The notes beneath the pieces were generated by a model. That model was not told where the DNA came from and did not search any database. It was given only the letters and a program-made list of their open reading frames with translations. Below are positions 1 through 8,221 of a stretch of 64,000 nucleotides of DNA, piece by piece. The DNA is from Flavobacterium sp. LC2016-13. GTDB lineage: Bacteria > Bacteroidota > Bacteroidia > Flavobacteriales > Flavobacteriaceae. The stretch covers positions 1 to 64,000 of the forward strand of contig NZ_WMDQ01000001.1 of NCBI RefSeq assembly GCF_009707955.1, read 5' to 3'. The first letter of the stretch is position 1; the number at the start of each line of letters is the position of its first letter. The position numbers were made by a program, and so were the translations under genes.

Positions 1-94
1 CCTGCTGCCCTCCATAGGATTTCTCCCAAAGGATATCCTGGCAATAACTAAAAAATGGCAGTAAAATAAAAAGTAATATGTAAAGTTTTTTCAT
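1..94 (-). CDS. Secreted protein, N-terminal fragment
   Basis: A reading frame opens at an ATG at 94 on the minus strand and runs off the left edge after about 31 codons. It begins with two lysines and a run of Leu, Ile and Phe ending near a Cys-Gln, which is a signal peptide. The mature start then reads ILWEKSYGG, a pattern I associate with large secreted Bacteroidota proteins that often carry a type IX secretion tail. That last point is inference, since the rest is outside the window. It is divergent from the glycosyltransferase gene and belongs to the chromosomal flank. Confidence 0.6.
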   Translation of the reverse strand, partial: MKKLYILLFILLPFFSYCQDILWEKSYGGQQ

Positions 95-280
95 TAGCCT
101 ATTGGGAATTTACTATTTTGATGGATTTTTAGATTTGCTCGCAAATCTATGCTTCTAATCTGTTAAAACTTTACGGCTTTCCTCATTTTGGAATTTATTT
201 TGTAAATTATTTTTATCATATATTAGCTATGCATTTTATTAACTGATCTAAAACCACTTACATATCAAAATCCCTAATCC
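95..280. other. Divergent intergenic region
   Basis: AT-rich spacer between the divergent secreted-protein and glycosyltransferase genes. It should hold promoters in both directions. I see no exact TAnnTTTG -7 box; a one-base-short variant (TATTTTG) lies near 198. Confidence 0.3.
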
Positions 281-1807
281 ATGTCCAAAAAAACTATAAT
301 CTTAATCGGATTTATTATTTTAAAATTTGTTTTACAATATATTTTATTAAGTCCCGAATACGATTTACAGCGCGATGAATACTTGCATCTCGATCAGGCG
401 CATCATTTGGCTTGGGGTTATTTATCAGTTCCGCCTGTTACTTCCTGGTTTTCATTTCTGATATTTTTGCTTGGGAATTCTGTTTTTTGGGTTAAGTTTT
501 TTCCAGCGCTTTTTGGTGCTTTAACATTGGTAATTGTTTGGAAAACTGTTGAAACACTCCAGGGAAATTTGTACGCATTAATTTTAGCCGCAACGTGCAT
601 TGTTTTTTCCTCATTGTTACGAATCAATATGCTCTATCAGCCTAATTCGCTGGATGTTTTATGTTGGACAGCTTTTTATTATATAATTATCCAATACATT
701 AAAACCGAAGAAAAGAAATGGTTTTATATAGGCGCTATTATTTTTGCTTTTGGTTTTCTGAACAAATACAACATTCTTTTTCTGCTTATTGGCCTCTTGC
801 CTGCTCTTTTGCTTTCTGATCAAAGGAAAATTTTAGCTGAAAAAAAACTTTATTTTGCCTTGGTTTTAGGGTTACTATTGATTCTTCCGAATCTGTTTTG
901 GCAATTCAATAATCAATTTCCAATTGTTCATCATATGAAAGAATTGGCAGAAACACAATTGGTTAATGTAGATCGAATCGGGTTTTTAAAAGAACAATTA
1001 TTCTTTTTTATTGGCTCCATTTTCGTTATTCTTGCCGCTTTATATGCTCTATTGTTTTACAAACCTTTCGGGAAATATAAATTTTTCTTTGCCACGCTAA
1101 TTTTTACGCTGATTGTATTTTTATATTTTAAAGCAAAAGCTTATTACGCTATAGGACTATATCCTGTTTATATTGCATTCGGAGCTGTTTTTCTTGCGGA
1201 AATTTTTAAAGTAGGTTGGAAACGTTATTTACAACCTGTATTTATTATAATTCCATTATTGTTTTTTATTCCGATGTACAATCTGGCTTTCCCAAATAAA
1301 AGTCCACAATATATTGTAAACCATCCCGAAAAATATAAAAAACTCGGAATGCTTCGTTGGGAAGATGGAAAAGATCATCATTTACCACAAGATTTTGCAG
1401 ACATGTTGGGATGGAAAGAACTTGCACGAAAAACAGATTCTATTTATGCACTAATTCCAAATAAGAAGGAAACGATTGTTTTATGTGATAATTACGGGCA
1501 AGCCGGAGCGATTAATTATTATACTAAAAAAAGAATCAAAGCCGTTTCTTTTAATGCTGATTATGTGAATTGGTTTAATCTGAATGCCCTCTATAAAAAC
1601 CTGATCCGAATTAAAACATTTGAGGAAAATAGTAATGAGTTTAAAGAAACAAGTCCTTATTTTAAATCTTCGGGTATTGCTGGAGAAATAACCAATAAAT
1701 ATGCTCGTGAGTACAAAACGACTATTTTTGTTTTTACCGAAGCAAAAATGAATATTAATAAAAGAATAGAACAAGAGATTAAACAAGAAAAGAACTACAG
1801 CAAATAA
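281..1807 (+). CDS. GT39-like membrane glycosyltransferase
   Basis: The 508-residue protein has an N-terminal signal anchor, then an acidic loop (YDLQRDEYLHLD, about residues 27-38), and about ten further hydrophobic segments up to residue 340. A hydrophilic domain of about 160 residues follows. This is the architecture of the GT-C fold, family 39 / ArnT-PMT group: polytopic inner-membrane enzymes that transfer a sugar from a polyprenyl-phosphate donor, with catalytic acidic residues in the first periplasmic loop. Donor and acceptor cannot be read from sequence. Its stop shares a base with the start of the next gene (TAATG), so the two are probably cotranscribed. It is a chromosomal flank gene. 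Confidence 0.8.
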   Translation: MSKKTIILIGFIILKFVLQYILLSPEYDLQRDEYLHLDQAHHLAWGYLSVPPVTSWFSFLIFLLGNSVFWVKFFPALFGALTLVIVWKTVETLQGNLYALILAATCIVFSSLLRINMLYQPNSLDVLCWTAFYYIIIQYIKTEEKKWFYIGAIIFAFGFLNKYNILFLLIGLLPALLLSDQRKILAEKKLYFALVLGLLLILPNLFWQFNNQFPIVHHMKELAETQLVNVDRIGFLKEQLFFFIGSIFVILAALYALLFYKPFGKYKFFFATLIFTLIVFLYFKAKAYYAIGLYPVYIAFGAVFLAEIFKVGWKRYLQPVFIIIPLLFFIPMYNLAFPNKSPQYIVNHPEKYKKLGMLRWEDGKDHHLPQDFADMLGWKELARKTDSIYALIPNKKETIVLCDNYGQAGAINYYTKKRIKAVSFNADYVNWFNLNALYKNLIRIKTFEENSNEFKETSPYFKSSGIAGEITNKYAREYKTTIFVFTEAKMNINKRIEQEIKQEKNYSK

Positions 1808-2337
1808 TGACTGATTTCAACAATATCGAATATTTAAAAAACGGAAACAAAAGACAAATTCATGCTTTTGAAGTCCTGACTCAAAATAAAATCTTATTGA
1901 ATTTATCCGAATTTGAACCCATTTTAGTCGGCACGATTCCCATAAATATTGATATTGAAAACAGTGATCTTGATATTATTTGTTATTGGAAAGACAAAAC
2001 CAATTTCATAGAAAAACTTAAAGCTATTTTTGAAAACCAAAGTGATTTTAGAATTAGAGAAACATTAATTGAAAATGAAGAAACAATTGTGGCAAACTTT
2101 AAAATTGATGATTTTGAAATTGAAGTGTTTGGACAAAATATTCCAACCAGAAATCAAAATGGTTACAAACATATGATTATCGAGCATCAAATTCTAAAAA
2201 TAAAAGGCGAAAACTTCCGACTAGAAATCATCAAACTCAAACAAAAAGGTTACAAAACTGAGCCTGCTTTTGCTTTTTTATTGGGTTTAAAAGGGAATCC
2301 ATATGTAGAATTATTAAATTATGATTGTAGTATTTAA
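1807..2337 (+). CDS. DUF4269 nucleotidyltransferase-like protein
   Basis: A soluble 176-residue protein. Residues 41-60 contain a G-T-I-P then S-D-L-D-I pattern, resembling the G-[ST]...DxD signature of the polymerase-beta nucleotidyltransferase fold. I assign it to DUF4269, which has that fold and no settled substrate. It starts on the last base of the glycosyltransferase stop codon, which implies translational coupling, but any functional link to that enzyme is unknown. It is the last chromosomal protein gene before the tRNA and the element. Confidence 0.7.
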   Translation: MTDFNNIEYLKNGNKRQIHAFEVLTQNKILLNLSEFEPILVGTIPINIDIENSDLDIICYWKDKTNFIEKLKAIFENQSDFRIRETLIENEETIVANFKIDDFEIEVFGQNIPTRNQNGYKHMIIEHQILKIKGENFRLEIIKLKQKGYKTEPAFAFLLGLKGNPYVELLNYDCSI

Positions 2338-2413
2338 TCTTTTAAAAATCAAAACACTGAATATCTGTACTTTATAATCCAAAACAAAGCTTTCAAAAAA
2401 AATCAGTAATTTC

Positions 2414-2444
2414 TTTGCATAACCGTATTTACTCCGTATCTTTG
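2414..2444 (+). promoter_or_regulatory. Promoter of the tRNA-fMet gene
   Basis: TTTG at 2414-2417 and TATCTTTG at 2437-2444 are 19 bases apart. They match the Bacteroidota housekeeping promoter (TTTG at -33, TAnnTTTG at -7). The -7 box ends 12 bases before the tRNA, as expected for a start near 2450. Confidence 0.8.
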
Positions 2445-2456
2445 CACCCGAAACAT

Positions 2457-2529
2457 CGCGGGATAGAGCAGTAGGCAGCTCGTCGGGCTCATAACCCGAA
2501 GGTCACAGGTTCGAGTCCTGTTCCCGCTA
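2457..2529 (+). tRNA. Initiator tRNA-fMet (CAT)
   Basis: A complete 73-base cloverleaf with acceptor arms CGCGGGA/TCCCGCT, anticodon CAT at 2490-2492, and a T-arm around TTCGAGT. Two initiator hallmarks are visible: an unpaired first acceptor position (C1 opposite T72) and three consecutive G:C pairs at the base of the anticodon stem (GGG/CCC). CCA is not encoded; the gene is followed by CTA. The 3' half is antisense to the end of the serine recombinase gene, as expected for an attachment site. The tRNA reads as intact, so integration restored it. Confidence 0.95.
2489..2529. other. Candidate attachment site in the tRNA 3' half
   Basis: The recombinase reading frame runs into the tRNA gene on the opposite strand and stops at 2489-2491, overlapping the anticodon. 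An integrase gene abutting and reading into a tRNA 3' end is typical of an integrated element that regenerates the tRNA. The core crossover cannot be placed without the other end; no second copy of the tRNA 3' sequence was noticed in this window. Inference from layout. Confidence 0.45.
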
Positions 2530-4057
2530 CTAGACCGGACAAATGAGAAGATGACTCATTTGTTCGGTTTTTTTTATGCAATAAAGCATTATTAATCAAC
2601 AAAATACACCTTGCAATAACGTTCACTCTAGGGGTTCGATATGTGCTTCCATCAAAATACAGTTTTTCAGGGTATATCGAACTTATTACATATCTCTTGG
2701 TCTCTATATCGCCTTCTTTATAAACGGTTGATAGCCTTGAAAGGGTATTTAATGCATCATCAAGATTTTTCTTAATATTGTGGTTTTTTTGTTCAGACAG
2801 GTATGCAGAAAGTTCTTCCTCTAAGTTATCAATGTTTCTTTTACACTCTTCTTTGATTTCCCTGTAATCATCTGCATCCAATTTTTCAGCCAAAAGTAAC
2901 TCTCTTGCCTTTGAAAGTTTTGTATTAAATTTCCCGATTTCCAACGCGATGGCCCTGCGTCTATTCTCAAACACAGATGTAAAACTTTTATAATTGGTCA
3001 TCATTATATCATGTAAGAGCCCTTGAATGACAACCGGAAATTCATATTTTTCCAAATTATTCTGGAATATCTCATTTGCTTTGACTGCACTTTTTCTAAA
3101 ACCGCATTTTGGAATACAATGATAGTAGTAGTAATACCCTCCCTTAGAACCCTTGGAAGCACTGCCGGTCAGATTCCTTTCGCAATCTGGACAAACTAAA
3201 AAACCTCTCAAAGGCAAGTTATCATCTGAACGAAGCTTTAACTGAGGTCGTACTTGGTGTTTGTTTCCATCAATTATATCCTGAACCTTATAAAACAAAG
3301 CTTCAGAAATTAAGGCATCATGCTGGCCTTGTACAGAATGTGCCTCCTCATCTTTATATTTTTGAATGAAGACCTTCCCACAATATACAACATTCCGCAA
3401 AGCCACATGAAAAGCACTTCTGCTGATATTCTTACCTCTTTTAACCATTGCCTGACGCACTTGATCTACCGCCAGCACACCTTTACCAACTTCATTAAAT
3501 GCCCATTGTATATTACTTCCTTCCGGTTCTTTTATGGCAATATACTTTTGACCATCCTCTTTTGTTCGATTGATGTAACCATATGGAGCCATACCTAAAA
3601 CCCTCCCTTCTTTTTTAGCACGACGCATACCGTAAAATGTATTTAAGGCACGCCTGTCATTTTCAACTTCAGGAGCAGCCAAATATATTGCGAGCATCAT
3701 TTTATTTTCAGGAACAGAGAGGTCAAGTGGTTGCTCCACAGCCTGCGGTTCAATACCCAAACCATTAAGTATATTAATCATTTGGTAAGCGTCTCCGGCA
3801 TTCCTGCTAAAGCGGTCCCACTTAGTAAACAGTACAAACTCTGGTCTCGCCTTACGTTTCTTTACTGCATCAAGTAGACGTATCCATTCTGGTCGCTTAA
3901 AGGTTTTTGCAGAATGGTCTTCAAAAATAACGTTATCGACGTGAATATTGTGATTAATACAATACCTGCGCAGGCGTTCATCTTGGTCACGTTGTGAATA
4001 TCCTTTATCTGCCTGCTCATCTGTTGACACTCTGATATATAAAATTGCACTTTTCAT
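2489..4057 (-). CDS. Large serine recombinase (integrase)
   Basis: A 522-residue serine-family site-specific recombinase. The N-terminal resolvase domain (about 1-150) has the nucleophile at Ser11 in YIRVSTDEQ. A recombinase domain follows (about 160-280), then a zinc ribbon with C289-x2-C292 and a second Cys pair near 314-318, then a helical coiled-coil tail. This is the order of phiC31/TnpX-type large serine integrases, which cut both strands through a phosphoserine link. The last residues (GTGLEPVTFGL) are simply the antisense translation of the tRNA, and the stop overlaps the tRNA anticodon, so the true C-terminus may differ in the excised form. No clear Shine-Dalgarno site is visible, as is usual in this phylum. 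Confidence 0.9.
   Translation of the reverse strand: MKSAILYIRVSTDEQADKGYSQRDQDERLRRYCINHNIHVDNVIFEDHSAKTFKRPEWIRLLDAVKKRKARPEFVLFTKWDRFSRNAGDAYQMINILNGLGIEPQAVEQPLDLSVPENKMMLAIYLAAPEVENDRRALNTFYGMRRAKKEGRVLGMAPYGYINRTKEDGQKYIAIKEPEGSNIQWAFNEVGKGVLAVDQVRQAMVKRGKNISRSAFHVALRNVVYCGKVFIQKYKDEEAHSVQGQHDALISEALFYKVQDIIDGNKHQVRPQLKLRSDDNLPLRGFLVCPDCERNLTGSASKGSKGGYYYYYHCIPKCGFRKSAVKANEIFQNNLEKYEFPVVIQGLLHDIMMTNYKSFTSVFENRRRAIALEIGKFNTKLSKARELLLAEKLDADDYREIKEECKRNIDNLEEELSAYLSEQKNHNIKKNLDDALNTLSRLSTVYKEGDIETKRYVISSIYPEKLYFDGSTYRTPRVNVIARCILLINNALLHKKNRTNESSSHLSGLVAGTGLEPVTFGL
2534..2575 (+). terminator. Rho-independent terminator after tRNA-fMet
   Basis: Arms at 2534-2547 and 2555-2568 pair over 14 positions with one G-T wobble around a 7-base loop, followed by eight T. 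The hairpin also lies inside the last codons of the serine recombinase gene on the other strand. Confidence 0.85.
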
Positions 4058-4120
4058 AATATGATAGATTTTGTTAACACATTGAAGATATTGGGTTTAA
4101 GTATCACAAAATTAAACAAA

Positions 4121-4279
4121 CTACGGAAGTTTAAAGTGTTTTCTAATAACAAGATATGTTAAATTATGCAAGAAATCCATTATTAAAACCGCATCTTCAT
4201 ACGGCACTTCCATTCCCGCATCTTTCATTCGTTGAAATGCTACTTCTATAGCTATCTTTTTTAATTCAAAATCATTCAT
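4121..4279 (-). CDS. Small protein upstream of the recombinase (52 aa)
   Basis: A short frame from an ATG at 4279 to a TAG at 4121, starting MNDFELKKIAIEVAFQRMKD. It is mostly helical with alternating hydrophobic positions and normal amino-acid composition. It lies 63 bases upstream of the recombinase in the same orientation, where small regulators or recombination directionality factors often sit. I recognise no family, so that role is only a guess from position. It could also be a chance frame, but the codon use and the distinct start and stop argue for a real gene. Confidence 0.5.
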   Translation of the reverse strand: MNDFELKKIAIEVAFQRMKDAGMEVPYEDAVLIMDFLHNLTYLVIRKHFKLP

Positions 4280-5072
4280 CACTTCGCATAATTAATAGTC
4301 CAACATTGCGCAACTAAATTACTGCAATGCCATAGAAGCACTATTTGTACGGCATTCAAAGGATTTTTTTGGCAAAGGTTTGCCGTTTAGAGAATGTCGT
4401 ATAATTACGAAAAAAAACTGGCTACAATTTGAACATATTGGAGTGCAATTAAAAAACTAATCAAACGATTTAACAAGCCTTGACTTCCTCTCTAAGGTTT
4501 TTGCGCGGGCTGGCAGCATTCGAATCTTTTGTCTTCCCAATTTTATTTTGGGACTCAATAACTTTATGCTGAAATATTATAGTAAAGAAAATCTTTGTTC
4601 AAGTATAAAGCAAAAAAAAAGTCTTCTCAAAAAAATGAAAAGACTTACGTCGTGGTGGCAGGATTACCTACCTATTCCTTAATTTGTTGATTTTATTGGT
4701 GTTTCAAGGTGTTCACTCCAAAAGGGGTAGGCAAATAGGTCTCATATTTAATGAATTACCTTGTAGCCACTTGTGTCCTCGATCAATTTAATCGCGTCAA
4801 TGTACTATAATAAGCGTAAAGATATTAAAAATGCCAGTATAATACAACATTTAATAATCGTCCTCTAATTAAGGCTGTATATAATTATCATGGTCGTCCA
4901 TGGCGGCGAAGAATATTTTTTATGGAAACGACTTGGCTAAGAAATTTTTTTACAAACATCTAATTAATATTAAACAATATAATGATTGACAATTTGAAAG
5001 CATTTTAAATGTAAAACAGTAAAAAAAAATTAACTTTACCAACAATTACATATGATTTATATTAGAGTTTAA
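4280..5072. other. Intergenic region without a recognisable gene
   Basis: About 790 AT-rich bases between the recombinase block and the restriction system. No convincing frame was found. It contains a hairpin at 4619-4646, listed separately, and a moderately G-rich patch around 4647-4735. It probably includes the element-specific promoter region for the methylase-nuclease gene; a weak TAACTTTA -7-like box lies at 5031-5038. Confidence 0.4.
4619..4646 (-). terminator. Hairpin with A/T tract
   Basis: Arms at 4619-4628 and 4637-4646 match at 9 of 10 positions. On the minus strand the stem is followed by a run of nine T, so it would terminate leftward transcription. No gene that would need it is seen immediately to the right. 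Confidence 0.35.
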
Positions 5073-6974
5073 ATGGCAAAAAAAGAAGTATTAACAGATT
5101 TGTGGGTTTATGAATTGCTCAAAGAGGCAAATATTGACTTACATCCACAAGGAAGTAACATACGTGATATTGACAACGCTTTAAAATCAGCATCAAAAGC
5201 TGGAACCGGAAAAGTTGGCTTTCCGGAATATTGCGGAATAGTTAAAGATTTCGTTTTAATTATTGAAAATAAAGCGGATGTTTCACTACACCTAAAGCGA
5301 AATGAAAAAGAGGTGATTTGTAATGATATTGCTAGTGTAAAAAATTACGCAGTAAATGGTGCGTTATTTTATGGAAAGCACTTGGCTCAAAATACGCTAT
5401 ATAAAAAATTTATTGTATTTGGCGTTTCAGGGAACGAGAAAAGGCATAAAATAACGCCCATTTTTATTGATGAGCGCGGAGGTTATAAAGAACTTGACGA
5501 TGTAGAAACATTTACACTCTTCAATGATAAAAATATTGAAGAATACTACACAAAAAACATACTCAAGGAGCAAACGCCTGAAGACAAAACAACTGAGGAA
5601 ATTTTAAGGGATGCCAAAAATCTACATGAGGATTTAAGAAATTACGGTAGTATTCAGGACAAAGATAAGCCTCTAATAGTTTCAGGTATTCTTTTGGCGT
5701 TAAGAGAAATGGAGCACAAAGGATTCAGTATTGATAGCCTAATAGGTGACGAAACAACTACCGACGGCGAAAAAATTTATGAAGCCATAGAAAAAAACTT
5801 GAAAAGAGCAAACGTCTCTCCTCAAGTTAAGAAGGATAAATTACTTAGTCAGTTCTTGGTGATTAAAGACACTAAAGCTATTAATGAAGAAAACAGTTAT
5901 TTAAAGAAAACGCCTCTAAAGCATTTTACCGAATTTTTATACGAGAACATATATAAAAATATAAAGTATATACAATCTGCCGAGGACTATTTGGGTAGAT
6001 TTTATGGTGAATTTATGTCATACTCCGGTGGTGACGGCCAATCTCTTGGTATTGTACTGACACCAAAGCATGTTACAGAGTTATTCTGTGACTTAGTAGA
6101 ACTAAAACCGACAGATTCAGTTCTAGATCCTTGCTGTGGAACAGCGGGTTTTTTAATATCCGCTATGCATAGTATGCTTCAAAAAACTGATAATCCTGAA
6201 CAGCAACGGAATATCAGAAAAAATCAATTACATGGCTTAGAGCTGCAGCCTTATATGTTTACAATTGCTACCACAAATATGATTTTGCGAGGCGATGGGA
6301 AAAGTAACCTTGAACAAGAAGATTTTTTAAAATATAATCCTTCTGTATTGCAAGAGAAAGGGTGCACGGTCGGAATGATGAACCCTCCCTATTCAATGGG
6401 TAGTAAAAATAATACCAGTTTATATGAAATTAATTTCACAGAACATTTACTCAACTCTGTAGTACAAGATGGTAAAGTAATTGTTATTGTGCCACAATCA
6501 TCAATGACAGGTAAAACAAAAGAGGAACAATCTATCAAAACCAATATTTTAAAATCCCACACCTTAGAAGGTGTTATTTCTTTAAACAAAAATTCATTTT
6601 ATGGAGTAGGAACAAATCCATGCATTGCAATATTTACAGTGGGTGTTCCACATTACAAAGACAAAAAAGTAAAGTTTATCAATTTTGAAAAAGATGGATT
6701 TGAAGTCCAAAAGCATAAAGGACTGGTTGAAACAATCGAAGCAAAGGATAAAAAACAACACTTGCTTGACGTGTGGTTCGACCGTATAGAATCTGAAACA
6801 AAATTCTGTGTAAAAACAACTATCGAAGCAGAAGATGAATGGCTGCATTCTTTTTATTATTTTAATGATGAAATCCCGATTGGAGAAGATTTTCAAAAAA
6901 CCATTGCCGATTATCTTACTTTCGAATTTAGTATGATCATGCAAGGCAAGGAAAACTTATTTGAGGATCAATAA
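5073..6974 (+). CDS. BcgI-like type IIB endonuclease/methyltransferase subunit
   Basis: The 633 residues combine nuclease and N6-adenine methyltransferase. The N-terminal part has a PD-(D/E)xK-like core (D59, then E65-N-K67). The methyltransferase half has a SAM site DPCCGTAGF near 352-360 and the catalytic NPPY at 437-440, with helical type I HsdM-like flanks. Length and order match the A subunit of BcgI (about 640 residues) rather than a plain HsdM, and no HsdR motor gene is adjacent. BcgI-type complexes with their specificity subunit cut on both sides of a bipartite site and methylate it. It is followed 10 bases later by the specificity subunit. The nuclease activity is inferred from motif spacing. 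Confidence 0.75.
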   Translation: MAKKEVLTDLWVYELLKEANIDLHPQGSNIRDIDNALKSASKAGTGKVGFPEYCGIVKDFVLIIENKADVSLHLKRNEKEVICNDIASVKNYAVNGALFYGKHLAQNTLYKKFIVFGVSGNEKRHKITPIFIDERGGYKELDDVETFTLFNDKNIEEYYTKNILKEQTPEDKTTEEILRDAKNLHEDLRNYGSIQDKDKPLIVSGILLALREMEHKGFSIDSLIGDETTTDGEKIYEAIEKNLKRANVSPQVKKDKLLSQFLVIKDTKAINEENSYLKKTPLKHFTEFLYENIYKNIKYIQSAEDYLGRFYGEFMSYSGGDGQSLGIVLTPKHVTELFCDLVELKPTDSVLDPCCGTAGFLISAMHSMLQKTDNPEQQRNIRKNQLHGLELQPYMFTIATTNMILRGDGKSNLEQEDFLKYNPSVLQEKGCTVGMMNPPYSMGSKNNTSLYEINFTEHLLNSVVQDGKVIVIVPQSSMTGKTKEEQSIKTNILKSHTLEGVISLNKNSFYGVGTNPCIAIFTVGVPHYKDKKVKFINFEKDGFEVQKHKGLVETIEAKDKKQHLLDVWFDRIESETKFCVKTTIEAEDEWLHSFYYFNDEIPIGEDFQKTIADYLTFEFSMIMQGKENLFEDQ

Positions 6975-6984
6975 CCTTATAAAT

Positions 6985-8043
6985 ATGGATTTAAACAGTA
7001 TTCAATGGCGCGAGTTTGACCTAAATGAAATTTTTCCAAATATTCAAAGGGGAAAACGATTAAAAAAAGATGACCACATTATTGGTGCCAAGCCATATAT
7101 TTCTTCTACCGCCTTAAATAACGGAGTTGATGGATTTATAGACAATACAGAGAAAGTCAGGATTTTTAATACCTGCTTAACTATAGCAAATAGCGGTAGC
7201 GTTGGTGCAACTTTTTTTCAGCCATTTTCATTTGTTGCAAGTGACCATGTTACAAAGCTTGAAAACTCAAAGTTTAACAAATATGTCTATCTCTTCATTT
7301 CGAGCATATCTAAGCGACTTAGTGAAAAATATAGTTTCAATAGAGAAATAAATGATAAAAGAATACAGAGAGAAAAAATAATTCTTCCAACAAATTTAAA
7401 GGGTGAGCCTGATTACGCCTTTATGGAAGTGTTTGCCCGTCAAATAGAAAAAAAGAAAATAATAAGTTTTCGAAGATACATTGCCAGTAGAATTGAAGAA
7501 GTTAAAGACTTCAAAGTAGTTGAATCGGTCGACAAAAAAAATTGGAAGGAATTTAAAATAGTCGATTTATTTGATTTTGAAAAAGGAGATCAAAATAATA
7601 TGGCAAACATTAAAAAAGGTTTCATCCCTCTGGTATCAGCAAAGAAGGGGGAAAATGGATACAAGGACTTTGCAGCGCAAGCAAATAAAAAACTTTACTC
7701 CAAAAATAGCTTGACTTTAAATAATGACGGTGATGGCGGAGCCGGTATTTCATTTTACCAGCCTATCGATTATTTATTAGATAGCCACGTTACAGCGTTG
7801 TTTCCGAAAAATAAACTAAGTAGGCATGTCCTACTATTTATATCAAGGTGTATAACTAACCAGAGAGATAAATTTGGACATGGTTATTCACTAACAAATA
7901 GTAGATTAAAAGCTTTACTAATAATGTTGCCAACTAATAAAAAAGGCGAACCTGACTATGAGTATATGGAAAACTATATAAAAAAATTAGAGTACGACAG
8001 ACTTATAAAATACAATATGATAAAAGCTATACAGGAGATTTAG
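6985..8043 (+). CDS. Specificity subunit of the BcgI-like system
   Basis: A 352-residue HsdS-like protein with two copies of the same plan. Each has a target-recognition segment opening with an EF(D/K)..(D/E)(I/L)F pattern (about residues 9-15 and near 186-194), followed by a conserved PTN.KGEPDY.(F/Y)ME segment that leads into a helix. Two half-repeats mean two recognition domains and a split target sequence. The ATG at 6985 is preferred over an upstream TTG at 6961, which would overlap the methylase gene and add eight residues of no family character. It forms an operon with the preceding subunit. The target cannot be predicted. Confidence 0.75.
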   Translation: MDLNSIQWREFDLNEIFPNIQRGKRLKKDDHIIGAKPYISSTALNNGVDGFIDNTEKVRIFNTCLTIANSGSVGATFFQPFSFVASDHVTKLENSKFNKYVYLFISSISKRLSEKYSFNREINDKRIQREKIILPTNLKGEPDYAFMEVFARQIEKKKIISFRRYIASRIEEVKDFKVVESVDKKNWKEFKIVDLFDFEKGDQNNMANIKKGFIPLVSAKKGENGYKDFAAQANKKLYSKNSLTLNNDGDGGAGISFYQPIDYLLDSHVTALFPKNKLSRHVLLFISRCITNQRDKFGHGYSLTNSRLKALLIMLPTNKKGEPDYEYMENYIKKLEYDRLIKYNMIKAIQEI

Positions 8044-8221
8044 CATTGAATATTCTGACTCACTTTTAGAATTTATAGGCAAGTAAATATGTTTTATAAT
8101 TTTCCTTGTTTTAATGTTTAGTATTTTTTTTACTAATATTTCAAAAGTTTTACGCATGGCCTATGAAGAACATTAATCTTCGTTTGCTAAGATATATGTT
8201 TAAAAAATAATCGTAAAATCC
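8044..8221. other. Convergent intergenic region
   Basis: A short AT-rich spacer between the converging specificity-subunit and helicase genes. No clear hairpin terminator was noticed. Confidence 0.3.

Noticed and set aside
4647..4735. RNA gene or tRNA-like attachment repeat in the G-rich patch
   Set aside because: No cloverleaf, no TTCGAGT-type T-arm and no match to the tRNA-fMet 3' end could be found.
5073..8043. Incomplete type I restriction system lacking HsdR
   Set aside because: The nuclease-like residues in the methylase N-terminus and the sizes of both proteins fit a BcgI-type two-subunit enzyme better.
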